From Hyperoodon ampullatus (lineage: Eukaryota > Chordata > Mammalia > Artiodactyla > Ziphiidae): DNA of 64,000 nucleotides. Of the stretch, positions 12,486-21,630 are shown piece after piece. The translations under genes were made by a program, and so were the position numbers. The DNA lies in the NCBI GenBank assembly GCA_949752795.1, contig OX457057.1, forward strand, positions 6,934,632 through 6,998,631. The letters run 5' to 3'. The notes beneath the pieces were generated by a model. That model saw only the letters and a list, made by a program, of their open reading frames with translations, did not search any database and had not been told where the DNA came from. The number at the start of each line of letters is the position of its first letter. The first letter of the stretch is position 1.

Positions 12486-12700
12486 CTCGCCTCCAAGTTC
12501 CGGCGCTGCGGGCCGCTGGGTGTCTGGGCTCGCGCGTCCCGGGGCGCAGAGGCGGGCGGCGGGCATCGCCCAGGCGCGGCGCTCGAGAGTCGGGTGAGCC
12601 GGGCGGGGACCGCGCGGGCCAGGGCTCGGCTGAGCCGAGGGGCCGGGCGCAGCCCCCAGCATCGGCCTTAAAGGTTCCCGGAGGCACCAACGCAGACGCT
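12486..12700 (-). other. Candidate first exon (minus strand) of CpG island 1
   Basis: A consensus donor GGCGAG|GTGAGTGG on the minus strand follows the base at 12486. The upstream sequence is CpG-dense with no acceptor, as expected for a first exon. The 5' end (set here at 12700) is arbitrary. A minus-strand ATG at about 12662 opens a frame that reaches the donor in phase 0. The encoded stretch is rich in Pro, Ala and Arg, and I do not recognise it. Confidence 0.4.
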
Positions 12701-13020
12701 GGGAGGTGCCGCACAGCCCACGAAGTGCGCGCCTCCCTTTTCTCCCGTTTCCACGCTGCCCTGCGCGTGGCGCGGGACGCCCCCGGGGTAGATGGGGACG
12801 CACGTGCAGCAGTGGCCCTGAAGACCCCTCTCTGCTGTGCGGAGGGGGCGCCCCAGCCACTCTCCCTTCCCCAACCACCGTAGATCCCACCCAGTCCGAC
12901 CAGGTTTGGACCTGGGAGACGAACTGCCCCGCGGCCCGCGCGCCCAGGTATGAAGGAAAGAGGAGTTCCCGGGGTCTCCCCGTGCGAGCGTTTCTGCCCT
13001 CGGGGTTGTTGCAGGACTGA

Positions 13021-13629
13021 AATCTCTTCCTCCGAAGCAAACCCTCCTCGCAGACTCAGCGCTTGCGACCCGGCAGGCACCTGTCTCCTCCACAGACGCA
13101 AAGCTGACGGCAAAGGTCTTTTCGGCCCCGTGAGACTCATGAGGCTCGCACTGGGAGAAAATGGTCCTTGGGGGGGAAGCAGCCGCTGCCCAGACGGGTA
13201 ATCCCATTTGGGCACACGGGGGGGGGGGTGGGCAGGAGGAGGCCAGGTGTGAGCTGTCCCCATTGGACAGACGACCATCCCGAGGCTCACAGGGATGAAT
13301 CTGCGTGGAGTCCATGTTCCCAGACCTTTCCGGGGTTTCTAGAATAGTCCTAGAGAAGGAAAGAGCCAGTTAGCAGGTGAGAATGCCCAGGTGCATTGGA
13401 TAGCTGCAGGTCAGGCCTAGCTTTCCCCACACCAGCAGTCCGGGGGAGAGGACAATTCCCCGCCCACCCTCGCCCCAGGGTGGCCATCACCGCGGAGTAG
13501 ATGGGGTGAGGAAGGCTTTGCAGATCCTGAGATTCAGGAGGATTCAGTGAGGCTGATGGCTCTAGAGGCAGCACAAGCAGGTGGAGGGAAAAGGGGGTCC
13601 TAATCCTGATCCAGTGTGTGACCTCTGGC
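13021..13629. other. Unannotated sequence 3' of CpG island 1
   Basis: No repeat or exon is recognised. It contains a run of ten G residues at about 13220-13229. Confidence 0.5.

Positions 13630-13671
<42 letters not shown>
13630..13671. repeat. (AAT)n microsatellite
   Basis: About 13-14 uninterrupted AAT units directly abut the 5' end of a class C SINE. Confidence 0.97.
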
Positions 13672-13673
<2 letters not shown>

Positions 13674-13827
13674 CTTCCCTGTTGGTCCAGTGGGTAAGAC
13701 TCCGTGCTCCCAATGCAGGGGGCCCGGGTTCGATCCCTGGTCAGGGAACTAGATCCCATGTGCATGCCGTAACTAAGACCTGGTGCAGCCTAAAGAAATA
13801 AACAAATAAATATTTTTTAAAAAATAG
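13672..13827 (+). mobile_element. CHR-type SINE, class C
   Basis: It begins GACTTCCCTGTTGGTCCAGT and contains the B-box-like GGGTTCGATCCCTGG (pol III internal promoter relic). It ends in an A/T-rich tail. No clear TSD is seen; the 5' side is the AAT microsatellite. Confidence 0.9.
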
Positions 13828-13834
13828 TAAAGCT

Positions 13835-14055
13835 AACTCACATTGAGTGCTCAGCATCAGCTCAGTGCCAGGCATCAGCCTAAACCCACCCCAGATAATC
13901 TCTTTCAATCCTCAAAACAGTCCTGTGAGATAGATACTAGTACTGCCCCATTTTCAGGTGAGAAAATCAAGGACCAGAAAGGTAAAACTTGGCCACCATC
14001 GCAGGGAGGAGAGTGGGGGGTGGAACCAGGACCCAAATCCATGCCTTTCTGACCC
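13835..14055 (-). mobile_element. MIR SINE (reverse)
   Basis: Reversed MIR order is visible: ATTGAGTGCTCAGCATCAGC, GTGCCAGGCATCAGCC, AATCCTCAAAACAGTCCTGT, CCCCATTTTCAGGTGAGAAA, then a GGAACCAGGACCCAAATCC end. Confidence 0.88.
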
Positions 14056-14079
14056 CCAAGCCTCACTCCTTAAGCACCT

Positions 14080-14200
14080 GCCATCCGGCCTCAATTTGGC
14101 GAATTGCTTAGCCTCTCCAAGCCTCGGTGCCCTCATGTATATGGACAGCGTGAGGCCCATGGTATGGATTCAATATATATTGGTGGAATGAATGAATGAC
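14080..14200 (+). mobile_element. Possible MIR/L2-type relic
   Basis: CTTAGCCTCTCCAAGCCTCG followed by a diverged core and the end GGTGGAATGAATGAATG resembles the 3' half of MIR or an L2 end. It is too diverged to assign with confidence. Confidence 0.4.
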
Positions 14201-14920
14201 CCCCCCACCCCTCAGAGGAATGGTAAGGACTGCAGTAGATGGAGTTCTTGCACGTAGCAGGCACTTCCATGCATTCATCAGCTCATCAAAGGAACCGCTA
14301 TGGAGCCACAGGCCCGAGGAACCAAGAGTTCCCTGCTCCAGGTGTATAGGCACTTGGGAGCATTTCTGGCTGAGACCTCTGCCCTCATTGGTTCTTTCTT
14401 CTCATTTTCTTTTCAAAGCCACCAAAATGCCTTGACCTGGGCCACTAACAGATGAATGAGTACACTTGGGAGACACCAGACTCTGGTAACTAGAGGACTG
14501 AAATAACCAGATTTGTATCCACTTTTCCATCCAGAGAGGCCAAACCATATCTAGGCCTCATTTTTTTGGTCTTGAATCATTTTTGTGGAAGTGAGGGCTG
14601 GTTTACAAAGGCCTCTCCATATGCCAAAGTCTGTCTCACCACTTCCTACCCCACCAAGCATGAGGATGTTGAGCCCATTTGTATTTCCCCTAGAATCCAT
14701 CCAGCACTCGGATGTACACACACCCCTGACTAACAGGCAAAGGGGCTACGGAGAAAGGGGGCTACAGAAGTAACAAGGACAAGCTTCAATTTATGCCCCC
14801 CGCCCCAGACACAGCTTTGAAACAGTGCACCCGGGAGGCATTCATGTCTTAAGTCTAACCACTGAGGCCCAAGGAGTCCTGTTCCCCAGTCGGCCTAATG
14901 AGATTGATCTTGTCCAAAAA
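14201..14920. other. Unannotated unique sequence
   Basis: No recognisable repeat, exon or RNA gene. Confidence 0.5.
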
Positions 14921-14924
14921 TGTG

Positions 14925-15421
14925 AATTAAAAAATAGGATAACAATGTCCTGGGATTAGATCATACTGATGGCTGCACAATTTTGTGAATCTATGTCATC
15001 CCTCCGTATCCAAGGGGGACTGGTTCCAGGACCCGCCTCAGATCCCAACATTTGAGAATGCTCAACTTATATAAAATGAGGTAGTGTTTGGATATAACCT
15101 AGGCACATCTTCCCGTATACATTATATCATCTCTAGATTACTTATAATACCTAGTACAATATAAACACAATGTAAATAATTGTAAATTTAATGTAAATGA
15201 TATGTAAATAGTTGCTGGCACCAGCAAATTAAAGTTTTACTTTTTTGGAACATCCTAGAAATTTTTCTTTTAATTTTTTTCAATCCACCGTTGGTTGAAT
15301 TTACAAATACAGAACCCACGGATACAGAGGGCTGACTGTATACTAAAACCCACCAAATTGTATACTTTTAAATGGTGAAATTTATGGTATGTAAGTTATA
15401 TCTCAGTAGAAAAAAAAAAAA
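14925..15421 (+). mobile_element. Old L1 3' end, split by MER2
   Basis: The left part (about 14925-14993) has GATGGCTGCACAATTTTGTG. The right part (15339-15421) has CCACCAAATTGTATACTTTT and TATATCTCAGTAG before an A tail. Together they form the 3' end of an ancient L1M-type element, interrupted by the MER2 element at 14994-15338. Confidence 0.8.
14994..15338 (+). mobile_element. MER2 DNA transposon (Tc1/mariner, Tigger group)
   Basis: It shows the MER2 pattern of CCCTCCGTATCCAAGGGGGA at the left and the inverted ACGGATACAGAGGGCTGACTG at the right. Characteristic internal sequence includes ATCATCTCTAGATTACTTAT. A TA target duplication (14992-14993 and 15339-15340) flanks it. It is non-autonomous, with no transposase frame. 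Confidence 0.92.
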
Positions 15422-16735
15422 GGGAGTCACTATTCTTCCTTACTGCCTGGAAATACATGGCATGGACCCAGCAGGTCGTCTGAAAGCCCCGGCACTCTTG
15501 ATAAACACTAACTCCCCTGACATAGAAGATCTAATCCCAGTGTGGGTAACATGAGGGGGTCAGTCATCCTATGGCTGCAGCCATTCTGCTGCGGCCCTGG
15601 TTGTGGCCGTCTCAGGAACAAGTGGCCACAGGTCCAAGGAGGCCTGTCTTTTATGCCCTCGAATACAGAACTACGGGGACACAGGGCTCTCCTAGACTGG
15701 ACCCTGCAGAAGAAAGGGGGCTTGGGGGAGGACTTTCTTCACTGCAACCCTGCATCTGTGAATGAAAAATGTTGCCTGCCGTATCAGTAAACAAAGGATG
15801 TTGCAGCCATCAAGCCACCATATTACAGTCGCCCTGATGGTGAGCCCTGAGGGAACTCAGGATGGAAGCAGGGTTCCCCCGCTTCTAGCAGTCAACTACT
15901 GCACTCACCCCACAACTGTGCACCCTGAAGAGCCTCAGGATGAGAAAGCACAGGACACTGGCCCCATGTAGCTGAGGTGCAGATCAAAGGAATGATTTCA
16001 GTGAGCCCAGACACTTGCATCTTCCCATCCATAGAAAAGCGCTATATTACTGAACTTAAGATGTCTTGTTTTCTTTAACAGTCATCTTTTGATGTTCTGA
16101 CTACCTGGTCTTTGTTGCAAAAACTCCTAGATCTCTTGGCTTCCCCCTTGCCTCTTCGGAGCAGCCCCTCAGAGCTGAGAGGCTGCGTCCTGGGCTTAAG
16201 TCCTCAGAATGTCTGCCGAAAAAAACATAACTCGCATCTTTTGGTTGTGCATGTTTTTTTCAGTCAGCACATCAGAGAGTCACTTGGTGGGGTGATGGTG
16301 GACAGGCCAGGGTGGGAACCTGTGTGTATCATGCAGGGGTGTTCCAGGGAGCCTACCTAGCACTTGCAAAGCCCTTGTGTCAGCAAGCACTCTTCAAAAC
16401 CCCACCTCTGAATAAGGAAGCGCAACTTGACTTGTGGGGTTGGTGAAGAAATCCCCACTGGATTAAAAAGAGCAAATAAATGTAAGAAGTCAAAATTCTG
16501 TACAAAGGGGAAAATTACGTTTAAGCGTTTACTCATTGCTGTGCTCACTGGGCATTTTAACTAAACATAGCTTTAAGTTTCTTTTATTTTCCAGCTCCTA
16601 AGGTTGCCCTGTGGCTTATGCATCAAATTCACCTTTTTCCTAATTGAGGACAGAGAGAGGTCAACTTATTCTTAGGAGATATCTATCTTTGGAGCAATTG
16701 ATTGATCAATAGATATTTGATACATACACATACAT
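15422..16735. other. Unannotated unique sequence
   Basis: No recognisable repeat or gene. The 82-codon frames at 15542-15790 and 16112-16360 have no known relatives that I recognise. Confidence 0.5.
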
Positions 16736-16737
16736 AC

Positions 16738-16955
16738 ATTATTTAGCTACCATTTATCAAGTCCTTATTATATACGTTATGCACTGTTATGTGTTTTACA
16801 GACTGGATCTCATTGGATCCTCCAGCAGGTCTATGAAATCCTTACTATTATGCCCATTTAGCAGGTGATAAACTGAGCCTCAGAGAAGCTTCAGTCCCAC
16901 GGCCTTATCTAAGATCATACAGCCTCTAAGCAACAGACCTGGGATTTGGACCTCT
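16738..16955 (-). mobile_element. MIR SINE (reverse)
   Basis: Reversed MIR landmarks occur in order: TAGCTACCATTTATCAAGTC, ACGTTATGCACTGTTATGTG, ATTATGCCCATTTAGCAGGT, AACTGAGCCTCAGAGAAGCT and CAGACCTGGGATTTGGAC. Confidence 0.9.
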
Positions 16956-17487
16956 GCGGAATCCCAAAGGCAGTTAACCTCCAAACACAAGGGCACGATT
17001 TGACAAAGGCGGCAGGCACAAGGGCACCCCAGCCATTTTTGTTGGGATGAGTGAAAACTCCCCTACCTTGAGTCCAGAGAAGTGAGACTTTGCCCGGGTC
17101 TGTTTGCTGCCTGCAGCTTTCATAAATACACACACCTGCTACCTCCCATTTCTCCAGTTCAAAGAGGAAAATAGGGCCAGTTTCCTTTCAGTGTCTAAAC
17201 TGACAAGGGCCCTAAGATCCCATCCAGAGAACTGTGAGAAGCACATGGATCCATCCCCCCGAAGAACTCTGGAGCTGCAGCTCACCCCAAGGCTGCCAGT
17301 CCTGATGGTTCTTCACTTTTTTTTGGGTCACATAATCCTGTGAGAATCTGAGGAAAGCTATTAACCTTTTCCAAGAAAAAACCCAACAATTCACATCACA
17401 CAAAATTTTACTTACAATTTCAGAAGACTCCTTGCCTGCATCCTCCCTATCTCCTCCTCGCATCAAATTTAAAAGGTTAAAAATGGT

Positions 17488-17660
17488 GTGATGCTGTCCG
17501 ACAGAACTGTCTGTGATGGTGGAAAAGTTCTCTGTCTTTGCCGTCCTATTCGGTAGCCACTAGCCACATGTGACTGTTGTAATTAAGTAAAATGTAACAT
17601 TCAGTTCCTCAGTGCATTAGAACACGTGGCTAGTGGCTACCGTATGGAACAATGCAGCTC
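17488..17660 (+). mobile_element. MER-type non-autonomous DNA transposon (MER3-like)
   Basis: GTCCGACAGAACTGTCTGTG at the left and GTGGCTAGTGGCTACCGTAT near the right, with GGTAGCCACTAGCCACATGT between them, match a common hAT-type MER element. The terminal inverted repeat is diverged. The exact family name needs a library search. Confidence 0.75.
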
Positions 17661-18539
17661 TAAGTGTATCCTGAATTAAGCCAGAGCATCAGAGAATTGC
17701 CAACCTGGGCCACATCACACATTGGCTTGTGTTTTAGGGTCTTATGAGAAAGAGACCTAAGACAGGGTTCCCTACCCACTGTGCTTTACTCTAAGACACT
17801 GTTCATTACCTGAAGCATAATAGGTATCAATAGGGGTCTCCATGACCATCCACTTTTGGGGGTTGGGATCCCCAAATGCACCCTGGTAAGGAGACTTTTC
17901 TTTGATCACCAAATTGTCCTTTAGCTTAGTTGAAGGCAGAAGGCTTTTCAATATCAAGCCAACCGATGTGCTCTGATGATAAAGCAGCCGTCTGGATATG
18001 AACACGAGGGTGTTTGACAGGTAGTAGTGTGATCGAGTTTGGGCATGATATTTGGAAAGGTCTGATGGGTCACTTGTGCTGGCTGCTCCCAATCGGACCA
18101 GAACTAGATCTGGATGGCTCCGTAGACGAATGGCCCGGAGGCTGTCTCTCTGCAGTCACTGGAGACAAGAGGACAGGCCCCTTGGCCCTGCAGCTGCACC
18201 TGCTGAGACCTATGGCAGAAGGGAGGGGCCTTGTCTGAGCCAATGAGGCTTTCAGGACCTGAAGGCTGCCGGGTCAGTGCCCACCCGCTTTGCTGCCATG
18301 GGCCCGGGTCTGGCAGATGCTCTTTCTAGGCCACTGGGTCTAGGAAGGCAGCACTGAAGCTGGCTTTTGTTCTGCTTGTCCCTCATCAAGGTCACCGATG
18401 ACCTCCATGTTGCTAAACCCAACGACCAATTCCAAGCCCCCATTTTGCATGACGCATCAGCATCGTTTGACAGAGCTGGTCCCTCCCTGATCTTTGAAAC
18501 TCTTTTTTCCTTTCTGTTTGGATTTTGGGATGCCAGCGT
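17661..18539. other. Unannotated unique sequence
   Basis: No recognisable repeat, exon or RNA gene. Confidence 0.5.
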
Positions 18540-19470
18540 CTCTTGGTTCTCACCTACTTTACCCACCACTCCTTCCTTCTCAGTCTCCTCTGCTGGTTCC
18601 CCCCCACTCCCACCCTTTTTGTGTTCGAGGACCCCAGGGCTCGGGTCACCTACCCTCCCTCCCTGGGTGATCTCATCCAGCCTCAAAGCTTATCAATCAC
18701 ATCTATACGCTGACAACTCCCAAATTAACATCTGCAGCCACGACCTCCAGACTCCAACAGCCAAATGCTAATCCAGAATCTTGTGGGTGTGTAATAAGAC
18801 TCTGAAAACATGGTACATTCCAGACTAAAGTTCTGATTCCACCCTGACTCTCCAGACTGCTCCTCTGAAGTCTCCCCCATCTCCACACATGGCAACTCCT
18901 TCCTCTGCGGTTCATCCTTGACCTCTGTCTCTCTTCTCCTGCATCCAGTCCCTCAGCAGAGCCTGTTGGCTCCACCTTCAAAACACAGCAGGAATCCAGA
19001 CCACTCTCTGCTTTTTCTCGTGACATTCATTATTTCCACTCTAAACCACTATCACTTTCTTGCCTGGATGACTGTCATAGCTTCCTAACTGGTTTCACTT
19101 GGCCCTTGCTCCCCAAGTCTGTCCTCAACCCAGCATCCAGGACTGATCTGTTTAGAATGAAATCTGATCGCATCACTCTGCTACTCAAAACCCTCCAATG
19201 GCACCTCACCTTGCTCAGAGTCAAAGCCAAAAAAGTTCAACTGAATCAGCCCCCAACTGGCTCTTGACCTCACTTCTTTTTACTGTCTTTCTTGCTGACT
19301 CTGGTCCACACTGGCCTCCTTGCTGGTCCTGGGACACACCAAGAAGTCCTCTTCCCCTCCCTGAGGCCAAAGGAACCAGACAGGGACACTGGGGCCCCAA
19401 ATCCACCATCCTTGGTCACCACCGTCATCATTATCAATGGGCAGTGAAGACCAGAGGCTGAAGCCATTAA
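18540..19470 (+). mobile_element. L2 LINE relic
   Basis: Landmarks follow the L2 consensus: CTTCTCAGTCTCCTCTGCTG, CCCTGGGTGATCTCATCCAG, TCTATACGCTGACAACTCCC, CTGTTGGCTCCACCTTCAAA, CTACTCAAAACCCTCCAATG, GGCCTCCTTGCTGGTCCTGG. The pieces are colinear over about 0.9 kb with internal gaps. The plus-strand frame at 18367-18771 is largely a decayed L2 frame. Confidence 0.88.
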
Positions 19471-19634
19471 GCCAGTTTCCATCAATCCTGGCCCCCAGGA
19501 GGACATCAGAGGAAATAGCACTAGGGAGGTCCTTAGGCCCAAGGTTACAACAGTCATTTCTTACAGTCCAAGGGCCATGGAGGGAAAAAGTGATAGTTCT
19601 CTTCTAATTCAGAAAATATTAACATAAGCACTTT

Positions 19635-19784
19635 CTTTTTTTTACTTTTTTTATTTTTAACTTTTTTTTCCCTTTGGCTGCACCACGCAGCTTGAGGGAT
19701 CTTAGTTCCCCAACCAGGGATCGAACCTGGGCCCCCTGCAGTGGAAGCACAGAGTCCTAACCACTGGACTGCCAGGGAATTCCC
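19635..19784 (-). mobile_element. CHR-type SINE, class C (reverse)
   Basis: Poly(T) lies at the left, then GGCTGCACCACGCAGCTTG, CCAGGGATCGAACC (reversed B box) and the end CTGCCAGGGAATTCCC. The TSD AAGCACTTT occurs at 19626-19634 and again immediately after the element. Confidence 0.95.
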
Positions 19785-21199
19785 AAAAGCACTTTATTTC
19801 TGACATAGATAACTACGCTATTCTATTGATTAACTAGAAAGGAAAAAAAAGAAAAAGAAAGGAAAAGTCAACCCACGCCAGTAGGAAATGTGGATTGTTT
19901 TATAGAAGAGAGGGTTATCCTTGGGGGTTGAGTTGAACAGAATTCCACACTTGGGCTTTGAGGTTGTTGAGTGGCGAATACTGTAGAAGTGCCGAGGACA
20001 GGTGGGGCCACTGTGAAATGGGACAGATGCTAAAAAGACACAGTAATTGGTGGAAGGGGCCGCTCACCTGAAGTCAGTCTACCCTAAAGGAGAGCTGAGA
20101 TCAACGAGAAAGCCAGAAAGGCTCCCAGATCCTAGAATATATAAACATCTCGAACATGAGGACCACAGGGATGATTCTCATGCATGATGCACCGGATCCT
20201 TGTCCTTAGCGGAACCCCTTCTCTGAGCGGCCACACCAACACCCATCCTCAATCCCTTGGATGGATACTGCCAAGTTACGTATTTGCAGCCGTCGCTCCG
20301 TTCCCTGTAGTTTGCTGCAGGTTAGCATCACCCCTGTCTTTCTATAAATAGGAAGAATGCTTAGCACAGTCCTCAGAAAACCATGTGTTGCAGGCATCTG
20401 GAAGAGACAAGGGGCACTCACAGGGCTTCTTCGCTGGAGGTGTGTCTCTCCCGCTTGCCTGGCAGGAACGCCTTGGGAGGGCAGTCACTTTTGACCTCCG
20501 GGGACCCAGAGAAGCCAAGAAGCAAAGCAGTTGTGAAAAACAACCCATTTCCAGCACCAGGTACGCACGGAGGCGGCCTGCAGGTGCTGGCAGGTCTGTT
20601 CAAATCTCCCTCACCAACCTTCTCTCCAAAGGGGGATTTTGCCAGGAGGAACCTCTGAAAATTTCTAGGGTAGAAGAGAGAGACGGGTCGGACGCAACAG
20701 AAACGTGGCGCTCAGGCAGCCAGGCTGAGCAGAGGCGCTAAGTGGAGGCTCCTTGGTGACCCGGGGTCCATTTGAGCCCCCGGGGTAGCCTGGGAGGCCA
20801 GTGGGGTGAAGGCAGTAGGGGAACATCAAAGACAAGCTGGGCCCATTTCACATTTTTATCATGAGTCAGCCCTATCTTACTCCTTCTGTTTTGAAGAAAA
20901 ACTTAATTTGTACTTTTCTTTAAAAACCATTTATGTCTGGTCAAGCCCTTGTTGTCAAATAAGCACGTTTATTACACAGACGGAAGCCTGGTATCTCTGA
21001 GACCTTGAATGGACTATTTACAATGTTGAGGCTGCAGGGCAAGGTGACCTTCAGACCACAAAGGGGCAGTGGCTTGCACGTGGCAGGGCCTTTCAGAGGA
21101 TGTGAGACATCCAGGCCATTGCCATGTCTTAGGGGACCTGGGAGTTTACAGACTGAAGAAATGTCAAAACAGGATTAGAAAAATGCATTTTAACCATTT
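19785..21199. other. Unannotated unique sequence
   Basis: No confident repeat. The overlapping plus frames at 20383-20741 contain a possible donor CACCAG|GTACGC at about 20560, but no matching acceptor or known protein supports an exon. Confidence 0.5.
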
Positions 21200-21216
21200 A
21201 AAATTTAATGCTTTTA

Positions 21217-21613
21217 GAAGTAAGACAGAGAAAGGCAAACATCATATGATAGCACTCATATGTGGAATCTAATAAAAATGATATAAATGAACTTATTTAC
21301 AAAACAGAAACAGACTCACAGATTTCAAAAACAAACTTGTGGTTACCTAAGGAGAAACATGGGTGGGAGGGATAAATTGGGAGCTTGGGACTGACAATAT
21401 ACACACGACTATATATAAAATAGATAACCAACAAGCACCCGCTGTATAGCACAGGGAACTCTACTCAATATTCTATAATAAGCTAGGTGGGAAATGAATC
21501 TGAAAAAGCATGAATATATGTATATGTATAGCTGAATCACTATGCTGTATACCTGAAACTAACACAACATTGTAAATCAACTGTACTCCAATAAAAATTT
21601 TTAAAAATAAAAT
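21217..21613 (+). mobile_element. Short 5'-truncated L1 (3' end only) with TSD
   Basis: It runs from the end of ORF2 (AAGACAGAGAAAGGCAAACA, TATGTGGAATCTAA stop) through the 3'UTR to an AATAAAA-rich tail. A 17-bp TSD (AAAATTTAATGCTTTTA at 21200-21216; one mismatch in the copy at 21614-21630) shows it is a complete, severely truncated insertion and not a broken remnant. Confidence 0.95.
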
Positions 21614-21630
21614 AAAATTGAATGCTTTTA

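Larger units (their letters stand above)
11470..13020. promoter_or_regulatory. CpG island 1 (promoter-like)
   Basis: About 1.5 kb is strongly GC-rich with densely retained CpG, unlike the surrounding CpG-poor DNA. It includes a G14 run ending at 11893. In mammals such islands usually mark promoters. Minus-strand splice signals inside it (donors at 12486 and 11490, acceptor at 11780) suggest at least one minus-strand transcript, but no TSS can be placed from sequence. The very long frames here, up to 391 codons on the minus strand, are probably composition artefacts. Confidence 0.85.

Noticed and set aside
11865..13040. 391-codon minus-strand open frame in CpG island 1 (and overlapping 257-297-codon frames)
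   Set aside because: Stop codons are scarce in such GC-rich DNA, and all three frames are long. There is no recognisable domain, and the frame runs through a strong splice donor.
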